A stretch of DNA of 64,000 bases from Kribbella italica (lineage in GTDB: Bacteria; Actinomycetota; Actinomycetes; Propionibacteriales; Kribbellaceae): assembly GCF_014205135.1 (NCBI RefSeq), contig NZ_JACHMY010000001.1, positions 6,882,001-6,946,000 on the forward strand, written 5' to 3'. A program made the translations under genes and the position numbers. Below the pieces are notes generated by a model. The model saw only the letters and a list, made by a program, of their open reading frames with translations. It was not told where the DNA came from and ran no database searches. Shown here one piece after another: positions 24,094 to 33,315 of this stretch. Each line of letters starts with the position of its first letter. The first letter of the stretch is position 1.

Positions 24094-26448
24094 TCAGGCG
24101 GCGTACTGCCGGGTTTCGACCTGTGCCGGGACCAGCGCCAGGTCCAGGACCTCGCGGACGTCGCTCACCGGGTGAACGGTCAGCTCGGCCAGGACGGACG
24201 CGGGGACGTCCTCCAGATCCGGCCCGTTGCGCTTCGGGATCAGGATCGTGGTCAGTCCGGCCCGGTGGGCGGCGAGCAGCTTCTGCTTCACGCCACCGAT
24301 CGGGAGCACCCGGCCGGTCAGCGACACCTCACCGGTCATCGCGACCTCCGAGCGGACCGGCCGCCCGGACAGCAGCGACGCCAGCGCGGTCGTCATCGTG
24401 ACACCCGCCGACGGCCCGTCCTTCGGGACCGCTCCGGCCGGTACGTGGATGTGGGTGTTCCGCTCGGCCAGGTCACCGACCGGCAGTCCCAGCTCCGCTC
24501 CGTGGGAGCGCAGGTAGGACAGCGCGATCTGCGCCGACTCCTTCATCACGTCACCCAGCTGACCGGTCAGCGTGACACCGGTCGGACCGGTCTCCTTGTC
24601 CGCCAGCGACGCCTCGATGAAGAGCACGTCACCACCGGCGCCCGTCACGGCCAGGCCTGTCGCCACTCCGGGCAGCGCCGTCCGCTCCGCCGACTCCGGC
24701 GTGAACTTGGGCGACCCGAGGTAGGTCTTCAGGTTGTCCGCGGCGACCGTCACCGATCCGCCGAGGTCCTCACCGAGCGCCAGCTTGGCCGTGACCTTCC
24801 GCAGTACGCGGGAGATCGACCGCTCCAGCTGCCGTACGCCGGCCTCGCGGGTGTACTCGCCGGCGAGCAGGCGCAGCGCCGACTCCTCGACGACGACCTC
24901 CTCGGCCGTCAGACCCGCCCGCTCGAGCTGCCGCGGGAGCAGGTGGTCGCGAGCGATCACGACCTTCTCCTCCTCGGTGTACCCGTCCAGCTGCACCAGC
25001 TCCATCCGGTCCAGCAGGGGAGCCGGGATCGAGTCGAGCACGTTCGCCGTGGCGAGGAACACCACGTCGGACAGGTCCAGCTCGACCTCCAGGTAGTGGT
25101 CCCGGAAGGTGTGGTTCTGCGCGGGGTCCAGGACCTCCAGCAGAGCCGCGGTCGGGTCGCCCCGGTAGTCCGCGCCCACCTTGTCGATCTCGTCCAGCAG
25201 CACCACCGGGTTCATCGAGCCGGCCTCGGTGATCGCCCGGACGATCCGGCCCGGCAGCGCACCGACGTACGTCCGGCGGTGACCACGGATCTCGGCCTCG
25301 TCCCGGACGCCGCCCAGCGCGACCCGGACGAACTTCCGGCCCATCGCACGGGCCACGGACTCACCCAGCGAGGTCTTGCCGACGCCAGGAGGGCCGACCA
25401 GAGCCAGTACGGCGCCACTGCGGCGTCCGCCGACCACTCCGAGACCACGGTCCGCGCGGCGCCGCCGTACGGCCAGGTATTCGGTGATGCGCTCCTTCAC
25501 GTCGTCCAGGCCGGCGTGGTCCGCGTCCAGGATCGCCCTGGCCTCACGGAGGTCGTAGCCGTCCTCGGTGCGCTCGTTCCAGGGCAGCTCGAGCACGGTG
25601 TCGAGCCAGGTCCGGATCCAGCCGACCTCGGGGGATTGCTCCGCGGTCCGCTCCAGCTTGTCGACCTCGGCGAGCGCGGCCTTGCGGACGTGCTCCGGCA
25701 GGTCGGCCGCCTCGACGCGAGCGCGGTAGTCGTCCTCCTCGGACTCGGCCTTGCCGTCCAGCTCGGCCAGTTCCTTGCGGACGGCCGCGAGCTGCTGGCG
25801 GAGCAAGAACTCACGCTGCTGCTTCTCCATCCCCTCCTGGACGTCCTTCTGGATGGACTCCGACACCTCGAGCTCGGCCAGGTGGTCCTTCACCCAACCG
25901 ATCAGCTTGGTCAGCCGCTCGGTGACGTTCGCGTTCTCCAGCAGCTCCAGCTTCTGGGCGTCGGTCAGGTACGACGCGTAACCGGCCAGGTCGGCCAGCT
26001 CGGCCGGAGCGTTCACCTGCTTCACCGAGTCGATCACCTGGTACGCGCCGCGCCGTTCCAGCACGCTCGTGACCAGGGTCTTGTACTCGCGGGAGAGCTC
26101 CGCCGACTGCGCGTCGGTGATCTCGTTCAGCACGGTGGCGCCGACCCACAGAGCCGCACCCGGACCGGTCGTCCCGGCGCCGATCAGGACTCGGGCGGTA
26201 CCCCGGATCACCGCTGCCTGGGCTCCGCCCGGCAGCCGGCCGATCTGCTCGATCTCGCCGAGCGTCCCGGCCTTCGCATATTTGCCGTCCAGGCGCGGCA
26301 CCAGCAGCACCTTGTCCTGGCCGGAGGCCTGTGCCGCGTCGATCGCCGCGCGGGCCTCGGCGTCGGCCAGCCGAACCGGCACGACCATTCCCGGCAGGAC
26401 CACGACGTCGTCCAACGGCAGAACAGGAAGATTCAACGTCTCAGTCAC
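24094..26448 (-). CDS. lon: ATP-dependent Lon protease
   Basis: This 784-residue AAA+ protease degrades misfolded and regulatory proteins in the cytoplasm. The N-terminal substrate domain (about 8-200) is followed by a coiled coil, Walker A GPPGVGKT (about 351-358), the Walker B region VLLDEIDK, and the protease domain with catalytic Ser680 in DGPSAGVTM and a downstream Lys in the GGVKQKLLAAHRAG region. It starts at GTG 26448. A HAIR-like HspR site is 23 bp upstream, as for actinobacterial lon genes. It occupies the place where whiB4/wblA is found in related genomes. Confidence 0.95.
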   Translation of the reverse strand: MTETLNLPVLPLDDVVVLPGMVVPVRLADAEARAAIDAAQASGQDKVLLVPRLDGKYAKAGTLGEIEQIGRLPGGAQAAVIRGTARVLIGAGTTGPGAALWVGATVLNEITDAQSAELSREYKTLVTSVLERRGAYQVIDSVKQVNAPAELADLAGYASYLTDAQKLELLENANVTERLTKLIGWVKDHLAELEVSESIQKDVQEGMEKQQREFLLRQQLAAVRKELAELDGKAESEEDDYRARVEAADLPEHVRKAALAEVDKLERTAEQSPEVGWIRTWLDTVLELPWNERTEDGYDLREARAILDADHAGLDDVKERITEYLAVRRRRADRGLGVVGGRRSGAVLALVGPPGVGKTSLGESVARAMGRKFVRVALGGVRDEAEIRGHRRTYVGALPGRIVRAITEAGSMNPVVLLDEIDKVGADYRGDPTAALLEVLDPAQNHTFRDHYLEVELDLSDVVFLATANVLDSIPAPLLDRMELVQLDGYTEEEKVVIARDHLLPRQLERAGLTAEEVVVEESALRLLAGEYTREAGVRQLERSISRVLRKVTAKLALGEDLGGSVTVAADNLKTYLGSPKFTPESAERTALPGVATGLAVTGAGGDVLFIEASLADKETGPTGVTLTGQLGDVMKESAQIALSYLRSHGAELGLPVGDLAERNTHIHVPAGAVPKDGPSAGVTMTTALASLLSGRPVRSEVAMTGEVSLTGRVLPIGGVKQKLLAAHRAGLTTILIPKRNGPDLEDVPASVLAELTVHPVSDVREVLDLALVPAQVETRQYAA

Positions 26449-26470
26449 GCTGTCACACCCTCACTTGAAG

Positions 26471-26491
26471 ATTGAGTCTGACAGGCTCAAC
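26471..26491 (-). promoter_or_regulatory. HAIR-like HspR operator upstream of lon
   Basis: On the minus strand GTTGAGC-N7-ACTCAAT matches 11 of 14 positions of the HspR-binding HAIR consensus CTTGAGT-N7-ACTCAAG with the correct 7-nt spacer. It lies 23 bp before the lon start. Known biology: HspR represses lon in Streptomyces. No hspR gene is in this window. Confidence 0.7.
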
Positions 26492-26544
26492 GGTGGACGT
26501 GACCTGGTCATTCCCGAGGGGTTCGGCGTTCGCCGAGGGTGAAA

Positions 26545-27666
26545 TCAGGCAGTGAGGAGGTCACCGATGGTGCGCAGGCCGGTGAGGTCATGGACGTCGT
26601 CGGGGAGGGTGGGGACGTCGACGGTGGCGATCGAGCGGTGGCCGCGGCGGAACCGGTCGGCGCGTTTGGTCTCGCCGACCACCTGCTGCATCCGGTCCGC
26701 GTGCAGGAGCAGTACGGCGGCGGTCAGGTCCGACTTCTCGGCCTCGGTCAGCTTCTCCGCGGCCGCGAGGGACCGCTCGGCCGACAGGTCGGGGGCGTGC
26801 GTGGTCGTCACCCGGTTCAGTACGACGCCGGCGAGCGGCATCCGCTCCTCGCGCAGCCGGTCGGCGAAGTACGACGCCTCCCGCAGCGCGTCGTTCTGCG
26901 GCGCGGCCACGACCAGGAACGCCGTGTGCGGCTCCCGGAGCAGCGCGACGGTCTTCTCCGCCCGCTCCCGGAACCCACCGAACAACGTGTCGAAGGCCGC
27001 CGCGAACGTCTGGACGTCGGTCAGCACCTGCGCGCCGAGCACCTTGTTCATCACCGACATCGCCAGGTTCACCCCGGCCGACATCAGCCGCAGCGGACCG
27101 CGCGCCGGCGCGAGCAGCAGCCGCAGGAACCGGCCCTCCAGCAGCGAGGCCAGCCGCTCAGGCGCGTCCAGGAAGTCCAGCGCCGAGCGCGACGGCGGGG
27201 TGTCGACCACGATCAGGTCCCACTCGCCGGTCCGCTCGGCCTGCTTGTGCAGCTGGCCGAGCTTCTCCATCGCCATGTACTCCTGCGTCCCCGCGAACGA
27301 CGACGACAGCGCGACGTAGAACGGGTTGGCCAGGATCTGCTCGGCCTTCTCCGGCGTCGCGTGCGCCAGCACCACCTCGTCGAAGGTGCGCTTCATGTCC
27401 AGCATCATCGCGTCCAGGCTGCCGCCGTTCGCGCCGTCGACGTCCTTGACCGCACGCGGGGTGTTGTCCAGCTCGGTCAGCCCCAGCGACTGCGCGAGCC
27501 GTCGCGCCGGATCGATCGTCAGTACGACGACCTTCCGCCCGCGCTCAGCGGCCCGCAGCCCCAGCGCCGCAGCGGTCGTCGTCTTGCCGACCCCGCCCGC
27601 CCCGCAGGTGACGACGATCCGCGTCTTCGGATCGTCGATCAGGGCGTCCAGATCCAGGGCGGTCAT
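26545..27666 (-). CDS. ArsA/Get3-like ATPase, second subunit
   Basis: This 373-residue P-loop ATPase has the deviant Walker A GAGGVGKTT at 22-30, the DPARRLAQSLGL switch and VVDTPPSRSALDFLD. It overlaps the upstream ArsA-like gene by 4 bp. The pair corresponds to Rv3679-Rv3680 of M. tuberculosis, proposed to act as an anion pump or targeting complex. No arsenite-binding cysteine triad is seen, so a role in arsenic export is unlikely. Confidence 0.88.
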   Translation of the reverse strand: MTALDLDALIDDPKTRIVVTCGAGGVGKTTTAAALGLRAAERGRKVVVLTIDPARRLAQSLGLTELDNTPRAVKDVDGANGGSLDAMMLDMKRTFDEVVLAHATPEKAEQILANPFYVALSSSFAGTQEYMAMEKLGQLHKQAERTGEWDLIVVDTPPSRSALDFLDAPERLASLLEGRFLRLLLAPARGPLRLMSAGVNLAMSVMNKVLGAQVLTDVQTFAAAFDTLFGGFRERAEKTVALLREPHTAFLVVAAPQNDALREASYFADRLREERMPLAGVVLNRVTTTHAPDLSAERSLAAAEKLTEAEKSDLTAAVLLLHADRMQQVVGETKRADRFRRGHRSIATVDVPTLPDDVHDLTGLRTIGDLLTA

Positions 27667-28613
27667 TTCCGCAGCTCCTCGGCCAGGTCGAACAACGCGC
27701 CGTGGTCGATCCCGTCCGGGACCAGCCCGAGCTCGGTCACTTGCTTGCCCAGGGCATCGATGCGGTCGCGGTTCTCGCGCTCCAGACCGATCCGTACGGC
27801 GTGGTCACGCGCCTCGGCCGCCAGCGTGCTCACCATCTGCTTGCTCGCCGAGATCCCGGCCGCCCGCAGGCCGCGGGCCAGCTCGGCGGCGGGCAGTTTC
27901 TCCTTCACCGCCAGGGCGAGCGTCTCGTCGTCGAGTGGGCTGTGCCGGACCATGTTCACCACGATCGAGCCGATCCGCAGGTCCAGCGCCTCGAGCTGAC
28001 CGACCGCGTCCAGGGTCTCCTGGACCGGCATCTCCTCCAGCAGCGTGACCAGGTGGATCCGGGTCACGTCCGAGCGCAGCATGCCCATGATCGCGTCCGC
28101 CTGGTTGCGGATCGGGCCCATCTTGGCCAGCCCGGCGACCTCGTGGTTGACGTTCAGGAACGGGCCGATCCGCCCCGTCGGCGGCGCGTCCAGCACCACC
28201 GCGTCGTACGCGAGCCGCCCGTGCGCCTTGCGCCGGGTCGCCTCGTACACCTTGCCGGTCAGCAGCACGTCACGCAGCCCGGGCGCGATGGTGGTGACGA
28301 AGTCGACCGCGCCGACCTTGTCGAGCGCCTTCCCGGCCCGGCCGAGGTGGTAGTACATGTCGAGGTACTCCAGCAGCGCGGCCTCGGCGTCCACGGCGAG
28401 CGCGTAGACCTCCCCGCCCGCGGGTCCGACGGCGATCCGGCGTTCGACGTACGGCAACGGCGGTACGTCGAACAGCTGGGCCAGTCCCTGGCGCCCCTCG
28501 ACCTCGACGAGCAGCACCCGCTTGCCCTCGTCGGCCAGTGAGAGCGCCATGGCGGCTGCCACCGTCGTCTTCCCGGTGCCGCCCTTGCCGGTCACCACAT
28601 GCAGCCTCGCCAT
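27663..28613 (-). CDS. ArsA/Get3-like ATPase, first subunit
   Basis: This 316-residue P-loop ATPase begins with MARLHVVTGKGGTGKTTVAA (Walker A at 8-17) and has the VVLDAPPTGRIGPFLNV switch II. It is the first gene of a two-gene operon with the larger ArsA-like protein. The divergent DUF4177 gene starts 62 bp away, so the promoter regions overlap. In mycobacteria a WhiB gene sits immediately beyond this pair; it is absent here. Confidence 0.88.
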   Translation of the reverse strand: MARLHVVTGKGGTGKTTVAAAMALSLADEGKRVLLVEVEGRQGLAQLFDVPPLPYVERRIAVGPAGGEVYALAVDAEAALLEYLDMYYHLGRAGKALDKVGAVDFVTTIAPGLRDVLLTGKVYEATRRKAHGRLAYDAVVLDAPPTGRIGPFLNVNHEVAGLAKMGPIRNQADAIMGMLRSDVTRIHLVTLLEEMPVQETLDAVGQLEALDLRIGSIVVNMVRHSPLDDETLALAVKEKLPAAELARGLRAAGISASKQMVSTLAAEARDHAVRIGLERENRDRIDALGKQVTELGLVPDGIDHGALFDLAEELRK

Positions 28614-28675
28614 GGTCCCCAGCGTAGGACGTGGCCCACAGCACAGCCCGCGGGGCGCCCGTTAGAGTCCACCTC

Positions 28676-28837
28676 ATGAAGAAGTTCGAGTACTTCACCG
28701 CGCCGCTGCTGGTCCACTCGACCAAGGAGATCCTGGACAACTTCGGCCAGGACGGCTGGGAGCTGGTCCAGGTCGTCCCGGGGCTTAACCCGGAGAACCT
28801 GGTCGCCTACTTCAAGCGGGAGATCACCCAGTCATGA
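28676..28837 (+). CDS. DUF4177 family small protein
   Basis: This 53-residue protein is too small for a domain search by eye, but its pattern MKKFEYFTAPLLVHST ... QDGWELVQVVPG is typical of DUF4177. The counterpart in M. tuberculosis lies in the same place between the ArsA pair and RidA. Its TGA overlaps the RidA ATG by 4 bp. The function is unknown. Confidence 0.85.
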   Translation: MKKFEYFTAPLLVHSTKEILDNFGQDGWELVQVVPGLNPENLVAYFKREITQS

Positions 28838-29295
28838 GCCACCCCGAGGAGAACCTGGCCGCGCTCGGGCTGAAGCTGCCCGACGTCGCCAAGCCGGTCG
28901 CCGCGTACGTCCCGGCGGTCCGGACCGGCAATCTGGTCTACACCTCCGGTCAGCTGCCGCTGCGCGAGGGCGCCCTGATCGCCACCGGCAAGGTCGGCGG
29001 CGAGGTCACCCCCGAGGTGGCCGCCGAGTGCGCCCAGCAGTGCGCCCTGAACGCCCTGGCCGCCGTCAAGGCCGAAATCGGCGACCTGGCGAACGTGAAG
29101 CGCGTCGTCAAGGCGGTGGCGTTCATCGCCTCCACCCCCGACTTCACCGGCCAGCCCCAGGTCGCCAACGGCGCCTCGGAGCTGTTCGGCCAGGTCTTCG
29201 CCGAAGCCGGCCAACACGCCCGCAGCGCCGTCGGCGTCCCGGTCCTGCCGCTGGACGCCCCGGTCGAGGTCGAGCTGATCGTCGAGGTCAACTGA
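28834..29295 (+). CDS. RidA family protein
   Basis: This 153-residue YjgF/YER057c/UK114-type protein probably hydrolyses reactive enamine or imine intermediates. Markers are VYTSGQLPLREG, the conserved QCALNALAAVKAEIGDL helix and VKAVAFIASTPDF. It is somewhat longer than canonical RidA (about 128 residues) and lacks the exact R-N-GQ end of the archetype. It follows DUF4177 with a 4 bp overlap, as in mycobacteria (Rv3678c). Confidence 0.88.
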   Translation: MSHPEENLAALGLKLPDVAKPVAAYVPAVRTGNLVYTSGQLPLREGALIATGKVGGEVTPEVAAECAQQCALNALAAVKAEIGDLANVKRVVKAVAFIASTPDFTGQPQVANGASELFGQVFAEAGQHARSAVGVPVLPLDAPVEVELIVEVN

Positions 29296-29331
29296 CCTGT
29301 ACGCCGTACGCCCGGCAGGAGGAGTCGAGTA

Positions 29332-30159
29332 GTGCGTGATCTGAGGTCTGAACTCCTGTCCGGGCGGATGGCGGAGGTGGCTCTCGCCCACGTGCGGGAG
29401 GGGCTGACTCCGAGCGAGCCTCGGCCTGCGTCCACTGTCATCTTGCTGCGGGACACCTCCAAGGGGCCCGAGGTCTACCTGCTCCGGCGGCAGCAGTCGA
29501 TGGCGTTCGCCGCGGGGATGACCGTCTTCCCCGGCGGCCGCGTCGACGCGACCGACTCGAGCATCGCCGACTCCTGGTCCGGGCCGAAGCCCGAGTGGTT
29601 CGGTGAGCGGCTCGGGTGCTCCGCCGAGACGGCCGCGGCGTACGTCGCGGCCGCCGTACGGGAGACGTTCGAGGAGTCCGGCGTCCTGCTCGCCGGGCCG
29701 TCGACCGAGACCGTCGTCGGCGACACCACCGGTGCCGACTGGGAGGCCGACCGGGTAGCGCTCGAGGACCGCTCGCTGGGGTTCGCCGAGTTCCTGCACC
29801 GGCGCGGTCTGGTCCTCCGGGCCGACCTGCTCGCCCCCTGGGCGCACTGGATCACCCCCGAGTTCGAGCCGCGCCGCTACGACACCCGCTTCTTCGTCGC
29901 GGCGCTCCCGGCCGGCCAGGTCACCCGAGACGTGACCAGCGAGTCCGACCAGGTCGCCTGGCTGCGCCCGGCCGACGCCGTCGCGGCCGTCGACGCCGGC
30001 GAGATGCTGATGCTGCCCCCGACGTACCTGTGCTGCGGCGACATCACGCCGTACGCCGACGTCGCCGCCGTACTGGCCTCGGCCACCGACCGCCGGATCA
30101 CCCCGGTGCAACCGACCGTGCGGATCGAGAACGACCAGGCCTATCTGGAGACCACATGA
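29332..30159 (+). CDS. Nudix hydrolase (NUDT19-like)
   Basis: This 275-residue Nudix protein starts at GTG 29332. The Nudix box is split by a long insert: FPGGRVD at about 66-72 and then AAVRETFEESGVLL at about 107-120. That arrangement is found in NUDT19/RP2p-type enzymes and in actinobacterial relatives. The substrate may be a CoA derivative or NDP-sugar. It overlaps the metallo-hydrolase gene by 4 bp. Confidence 0.85.
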   Translation: MRDLRSELLSGRMAEVALAHVREGLTPSEPRPASTVILLRDTSKGPEVYLLRRQQSMAFAAGMTVFPGGRVDATDSSIADSWSGPKPEWFGERLGCSAETAAAYVAAAVRETFEESGVLLAGPSTETVVGDTTGADWEADRVALEDRSLGFAEFLHRRGLVLRADLLAPWAHWITPEFEPRRYDTRFFVAALPAGQVTRDVTSESDQVAWLRPADAVAAVDAGEMLMLPPTYLCCGDITPYADVAAVLASATDRRITPVQPTVRIENDQAYLETT

Positions 30160-30944
30160 CCGCCGAGCAGATCACCCCGTACGCCGCCCGCGTGCTCGCC
30201 GCGAACCCGGGCCCGATGACGCTCGACGGCACCAACACCTGGATCCTGCGCGCCCCCGACTCCGACCGGGCCGTCGTCGTCGACCCCGGCCCGCTGCTCG
30301 AGGAGCACCTGCGCGCCGTACTGGACGCCGTCGAGGCCGCGGGCGCGACGGTCGAGACCGTCCTGCTCACGCACAACCACTTCGACCACTCCGAAGGCGC
30401 CGCCTGGTTCGCGAACCAGGCGAACTGCCCGGTCCGCGCCGTCGACCCGGCGTACCGGATCCCGACCGACCACGCGCACGGCCTGGCCGAGGGCGACGTG
30501 ATCGGCGCCGGCGACCTGCGCATCGAGGTCCTCCCGACCCCCGGCCACACCCTCGACTCGGTCTGCTTCTGGCTCCCGCAGGACGGCTCGCTGCTCACCG
30601 GCGACACCGTCCTCGGCCGCGGTACGTCGGTCGTCGCATACCCGGACGGTGCCCTAGGCCCCTATCTCGAGTCCCTCGAAAGCCTCCGCGCCTTCGCCAA
30701 CTCCCCGGCGGGCGTCGCGCGCCTCCTCCCCGGCCACGGCCCGGTCATCGACGACCCGAGCGGCGTCTTGACCTATTACCTGGACCACCGCCGCGAACGC
30801 CTCGACCAGGTCCGCGCCGCCGTCGCCGCCGGGCACACCACCCCCGAGGCGGTCGTCGAGAACGTCTACGCGGACGTCGACAAGAAGCTGTGGCCCGCAG
30901 CCGAGAGGTCGGTGCGGGCCCAGCTGGAGTACTTGAACAGCTGA
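30156..30944 (+). CDS. metallo-beta-lactamase fold hydrolase
   Basis: This 262-residue enzyme starts at ATG 30156 (ATGA overlap with the Nudix gene). The metal ligands are in THNHFDH (72-78), then LPTPGHT, LLTGDTVLG and LPGHGP. It has the glyoxalase-II/LACTB2 layout with a C-terminal helical tail (DHRRERLDQVRAAVAAG). It corresponds to Rv3677c. The function is probably hydrolysis of a thioester or RNA end; the substrate is undetermined. Confidence 0.9.
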   Translation: MTAEQITPYAARVLAANPGPMTLDGTNTWILRAPDSDRAVVVDPGPLLEEHLRAVLDAVEAAGATVETVLLTHNHFDHSEGAAWFANQANCPVRAVDPAYRIPTDHAHGLAEGDVIGAGDLRIEVLPTPGHTLDSVCFWLPQDGSLLTGDTVLGRGTSVVAYPDGALGPYLESLESLRAFANSPAGVARLLPGHGPVIDDPSGVLTYYLDHRRERLDQVRAAVAAGHTTPEAVVENVYADVDKKLWPAAERSVRAQLEYLNS

Positions 30945-30947
30945 CCG

Positions 30948-31625
30948 TCAGCGAGCCCGGCGCTGAAGGCGTTCGACGTCGAGCAGGACCACCGAGCGGG
31001 GCTCCAGCCGCACCCAGCCACGGGAGGCGAAGTCGGCGAGGGCCTTGTTGACCGTCTCGCGGGAGGCGCCGACCAGTTGGGCGAGCTCCTCCTGGGTGAG
31101 GTCGTGGTGCACGTGGACGCCGTCGTCCGCCGTACGGCCGAAGCGGCTGGCCAGGTCGAGCAGGGCCTTGGCGACGCGACCCGGTACGTCGGAGAACACC
31201 AGGTCGGCGACGACGTCGGAGACCTTGCGCAGGCGGGACGCGAGCTGCAGCAGCAGACCGCGGGCGACCTCGGGACGCCCGGCCAGCCAGCGCAGCAGCT
31301 CGTCGTGGGTCAGCGACATCATCGACGCGTCGGTGACGGCGGTGACGGTCGCGGAGCGCGGTCCGGGGTCGAACAGCGACAGCTCGCCGAACATCTGGCC
31401 GGGGCCGAGTACGGCGATCAGGTTCTCGCGGCCGTCCGCGGACGTCCGGCCGAGCTTCACCTTGCCCTCGACCACGACGAACAGCCGGTCGCCGGAGTCG
31501 CCTTCGTGGAACAGCACCTGGCCGCGACGCAGCCGGTTCTCGGTCATCGACGCGGCGAGCGCGGTCGCTGCCTCGTCGTCGAGCTGACTGAACAGCGGTG
31601 CCTGTCGGAGCACTGCGGCGTCCAC
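30948..31625 (-). CDS. crp: Crp/Fnr family regulator
   Basis: This 225-residue protein has a cyclic-nucleotide-binding beta-roll (about 10-120, with GELSLFDPGPRSATVTAV as the phosphate-binding cassette) and a winged helix (LTQEELAQLVGASRETVNKAL, about 170-190). The GTG at 31625 is chosen because GGAGG lies 7 nt upstream and the length then matches mycobacterial Crp (224). A longer in-frame start would add 25 unsupported residues. It is divergent from nth, as in mycobacteria (Rv3676/Rv3674c). CRP-type palindromes occur upstream of acs and, more loosely, scoAB in this window. Confidence 0.93.
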   Translation of the reverse strand: MDAAVLRQAPLFSQLDDEAATALAASMTENRLRRGQVLFHEGDSGDRLFVVVEGKVKLGRTSADGRENLIAVLGPGQMFGELSLFDPGPRSATVTAVTDASMMSLTHDELLRWLAGRPEVARGLLLQLASRLRKVSDVVADLVFSDVPGRVAKALLDLASRFGRTADDGVHVHHDLTQEELAQLVGASRETVNKALADFASRGWVRLEPRSVVLLDVERLQRRAR

Positions 31626-31888
31626 GAATGGGCCTCCTCGGACCTCAACTGCAACCTTCGAAAGGGGCTGCGAGCCCCCTCGGCGCCGGGCAGAAAGCAC
31701 CCGGCCGCCTCAAAACCGTACTTCCTCCGGTCACGGAACCGCCACGTAGGTCACCCAGGACGCGCCGAGAAGCCGGTACGACGGTCGCCCGGACGCGCCC
31801 GAAGTCGCCCGACGAGGAACCCCCGGCCGCAGCGTCCAGGGAGCGAGCCGCGGATATCGGGTGGAGTGCCGCACGTAGGCTGGCCTGC

Positions 31889-32674
31889 ATGACCCAGCGC
31901 GTCGCGGACCCCAACCCGCACCCGGTTCCGGCTCCGGTCCTGCACCCGCCCGTGAAGCTGCCGCGGAAGGCTCCGGTGTACGTCGACGAGACGCCGACGC
32001 AGCTGGTCCGGCGGGCGCGCAAGATGCACAAGGTGCTCGTCGACACCTACCCCGACGCGCACTGCGAGCTCGACTTCACCACGCCGCTGGAACTGCTGGT
32101 GGCGACGATCCTGTCGGCGCAGACCACCGACGTGACGGTGAACAAGGTGACCCCGACGCTCTTCTCGCGGTACCCGACGGCGCAGGCGTACGCCGAGGCC
32201 GATCGCGAGGAGATGGAGGCCATCCTCAAGCCGACCGGGTTCTTCCGGGCGAAGACCAACAGCGTGCTCAAGCTCGGCCAGGCGCTCGTCGACGAGTACG
32301 ACGGGGAGGTGCCCGGCAAGCTGGAGGAACTCGTCAAGCTCCCCGGCACCGGCCGCAAGACCGCGAACGTCGTCCTCGGCAACGCGTTCGGCGTCCCCGG
32401 CATCACCGTCGACACCCACTTCGGCCGCCTGGTCCGCCGCTTCGGCTGGACCACGGAGGAGGACCCGGTCAAGGTCGAGCACCTGATCGGCGCGCTGTTC
32501 CCGAAGAAGGACTGGACGATGCTGTCCCACCGCCTCATCTTCCACGGCCGCCGCCGCTGCCACGCCAAGAAGCCCGCCTGCGGCGCCTGCCCCATCGCCC
32601 AGTGGTGCCCGTCCTACGGCACCGGCCCCACGGACCCCGAGCTGGCCGCCAAGCTGGTCAAGGTCCCCGCGTGA
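31889..32674 (+). CDS. nth: endonuclease III
   Basis: This 261-residue base-excision DNA glycosylase/AP lyase acts on oxidised pyrimidines. The helix-hairpin-helix LPGTGRKTANVVLGNAFG contains catalytic Lys157; catalytic Asp175 is in VDTHFGR. The 4Fe-4S ligands are Cys224, 231, 234 and 240 (C-x6-C-x2-C-x5-C). The ATG at 31889 is preferred. The divergent gap to crp (31626-31888) contains no other ORF. The downstream lipoprotein gene overlaps by 4 bp. Confidence 0.95.
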   Translation: MTQRVADPNPHPVPAPVLHPPVKLPRKAPVYVDETPTQLVRRARKMHKVLVDTYPDAHCELDFTTPLELLVATILSAQTTDVTVNKVTPTLFSRYPTAQAYAEADREEMEAILKPTGFFRAKTNSVLKLGQALVDEYDGEVPGKLEELVKLPGTGRKTANVVLGNAFGVPGITVDTHFGRLVRRFGWTTEEDPVKVEHLIGALFPKKDWTMLSHRLIFHGRRRCHAKKPACGACPIAQWCPSYGTGPTDPELAAKLVKVPA

Positions 32675-33315
32675 CCATTTCGGGCTCGCGGCTCCGCCGC
32701 CTCGCCCCCGGGGTGTGGGGGATGCGAGCCCGCCCCCGCCCCTCGCGGCTCCGCCGTGTCGTACCGGCGCTGAGCGTCGCCGGGCTTCTCCTTCTCACCG
32801 CCTGCGGCACCGAGAAGCCCAGCAGCGCGCCGACCACCAAGGCTCCTGAGCAAGCACTGGCCTGTGAGGCTGAGCCCTCCAAGCCGCCGGTTACCAACGG
32901 CCTACCCGATGTGAGCTTGCCGTGTCTCGGGGACGGCCCCGACGTACGGCTTGCTGATCTGCGCGGCCCGCTCGTGGTGAATGTCTGGGCCCAGTGGTGC
33001 GGCCCGTGTCGCGAAGAAGCGCCGTACCTCGCCGAGTTGCAGAAGAAGTCCGCGGGGAAACTCAAGCTCCTCGGCATCGACTACGCCGATCCCCGGCGCG
33101 AGCTGGCGACGAAGTTCGCGGGGGAGAACGGCCTCACCTACCCCCATCTGGTCGACGCCGAGAAGGCCGTTCAGCAGCCGCTCAAGGTTGGTGGTCCGCC
33201 GTTGACCGCGTTCGTCGACCAGGACGGCAAGGTCGTCTACGTGCACCGCGGCGTACTCAAGTCCCAGCAGCAGCTCGACCAACTGGTGAAGGAAAAACTG
33301 GGGGTCGACCTGTGA
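32671..33315 (+). CDS. TlpA-like thioredoxin-fold lipoprotein
   Basis: This is a membrane-anchored, extracytoplasmic thiol-disulfide protein. The lipobox LLTAC follows a hydrophobic stretch (SVAGLLLLTAC), and the active site is WCGPC within VVNVWAQWCGPCREEAPYL. GGPPLTAFVD carries the cis-proline. The GTG at 32671 overlaps the nth stop by 4 bp; a second start, ATG 32722, gives a more usual signal peptide. The N-terminal segment contains a 15 bp direct repeat encoding SRLRR twice. It corresponds to Rv3673c. Likely partners are periplasmic oxidised proteins or cytochrome maturation. Confidence 0.88.
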   Translation: MTISGSRLRRLAPGVWGMRARPRPSRLRRVVPALSVAGLLLLTACGTEKPSSAPTTKAPEQALACEAEPSKPPVTNGLPDVSLPCLGDGPDVRLADLRGPLVVNVWAQWCGPCREEAPYLAELQKKSAGKLKLLGIDYADPRRELATKFAGENGLTYPHLVDAEKAVQQPLKVGGPPLTAFVDQDGKVVYVHRGVLKSQQQLDQLVKEKLGVDL

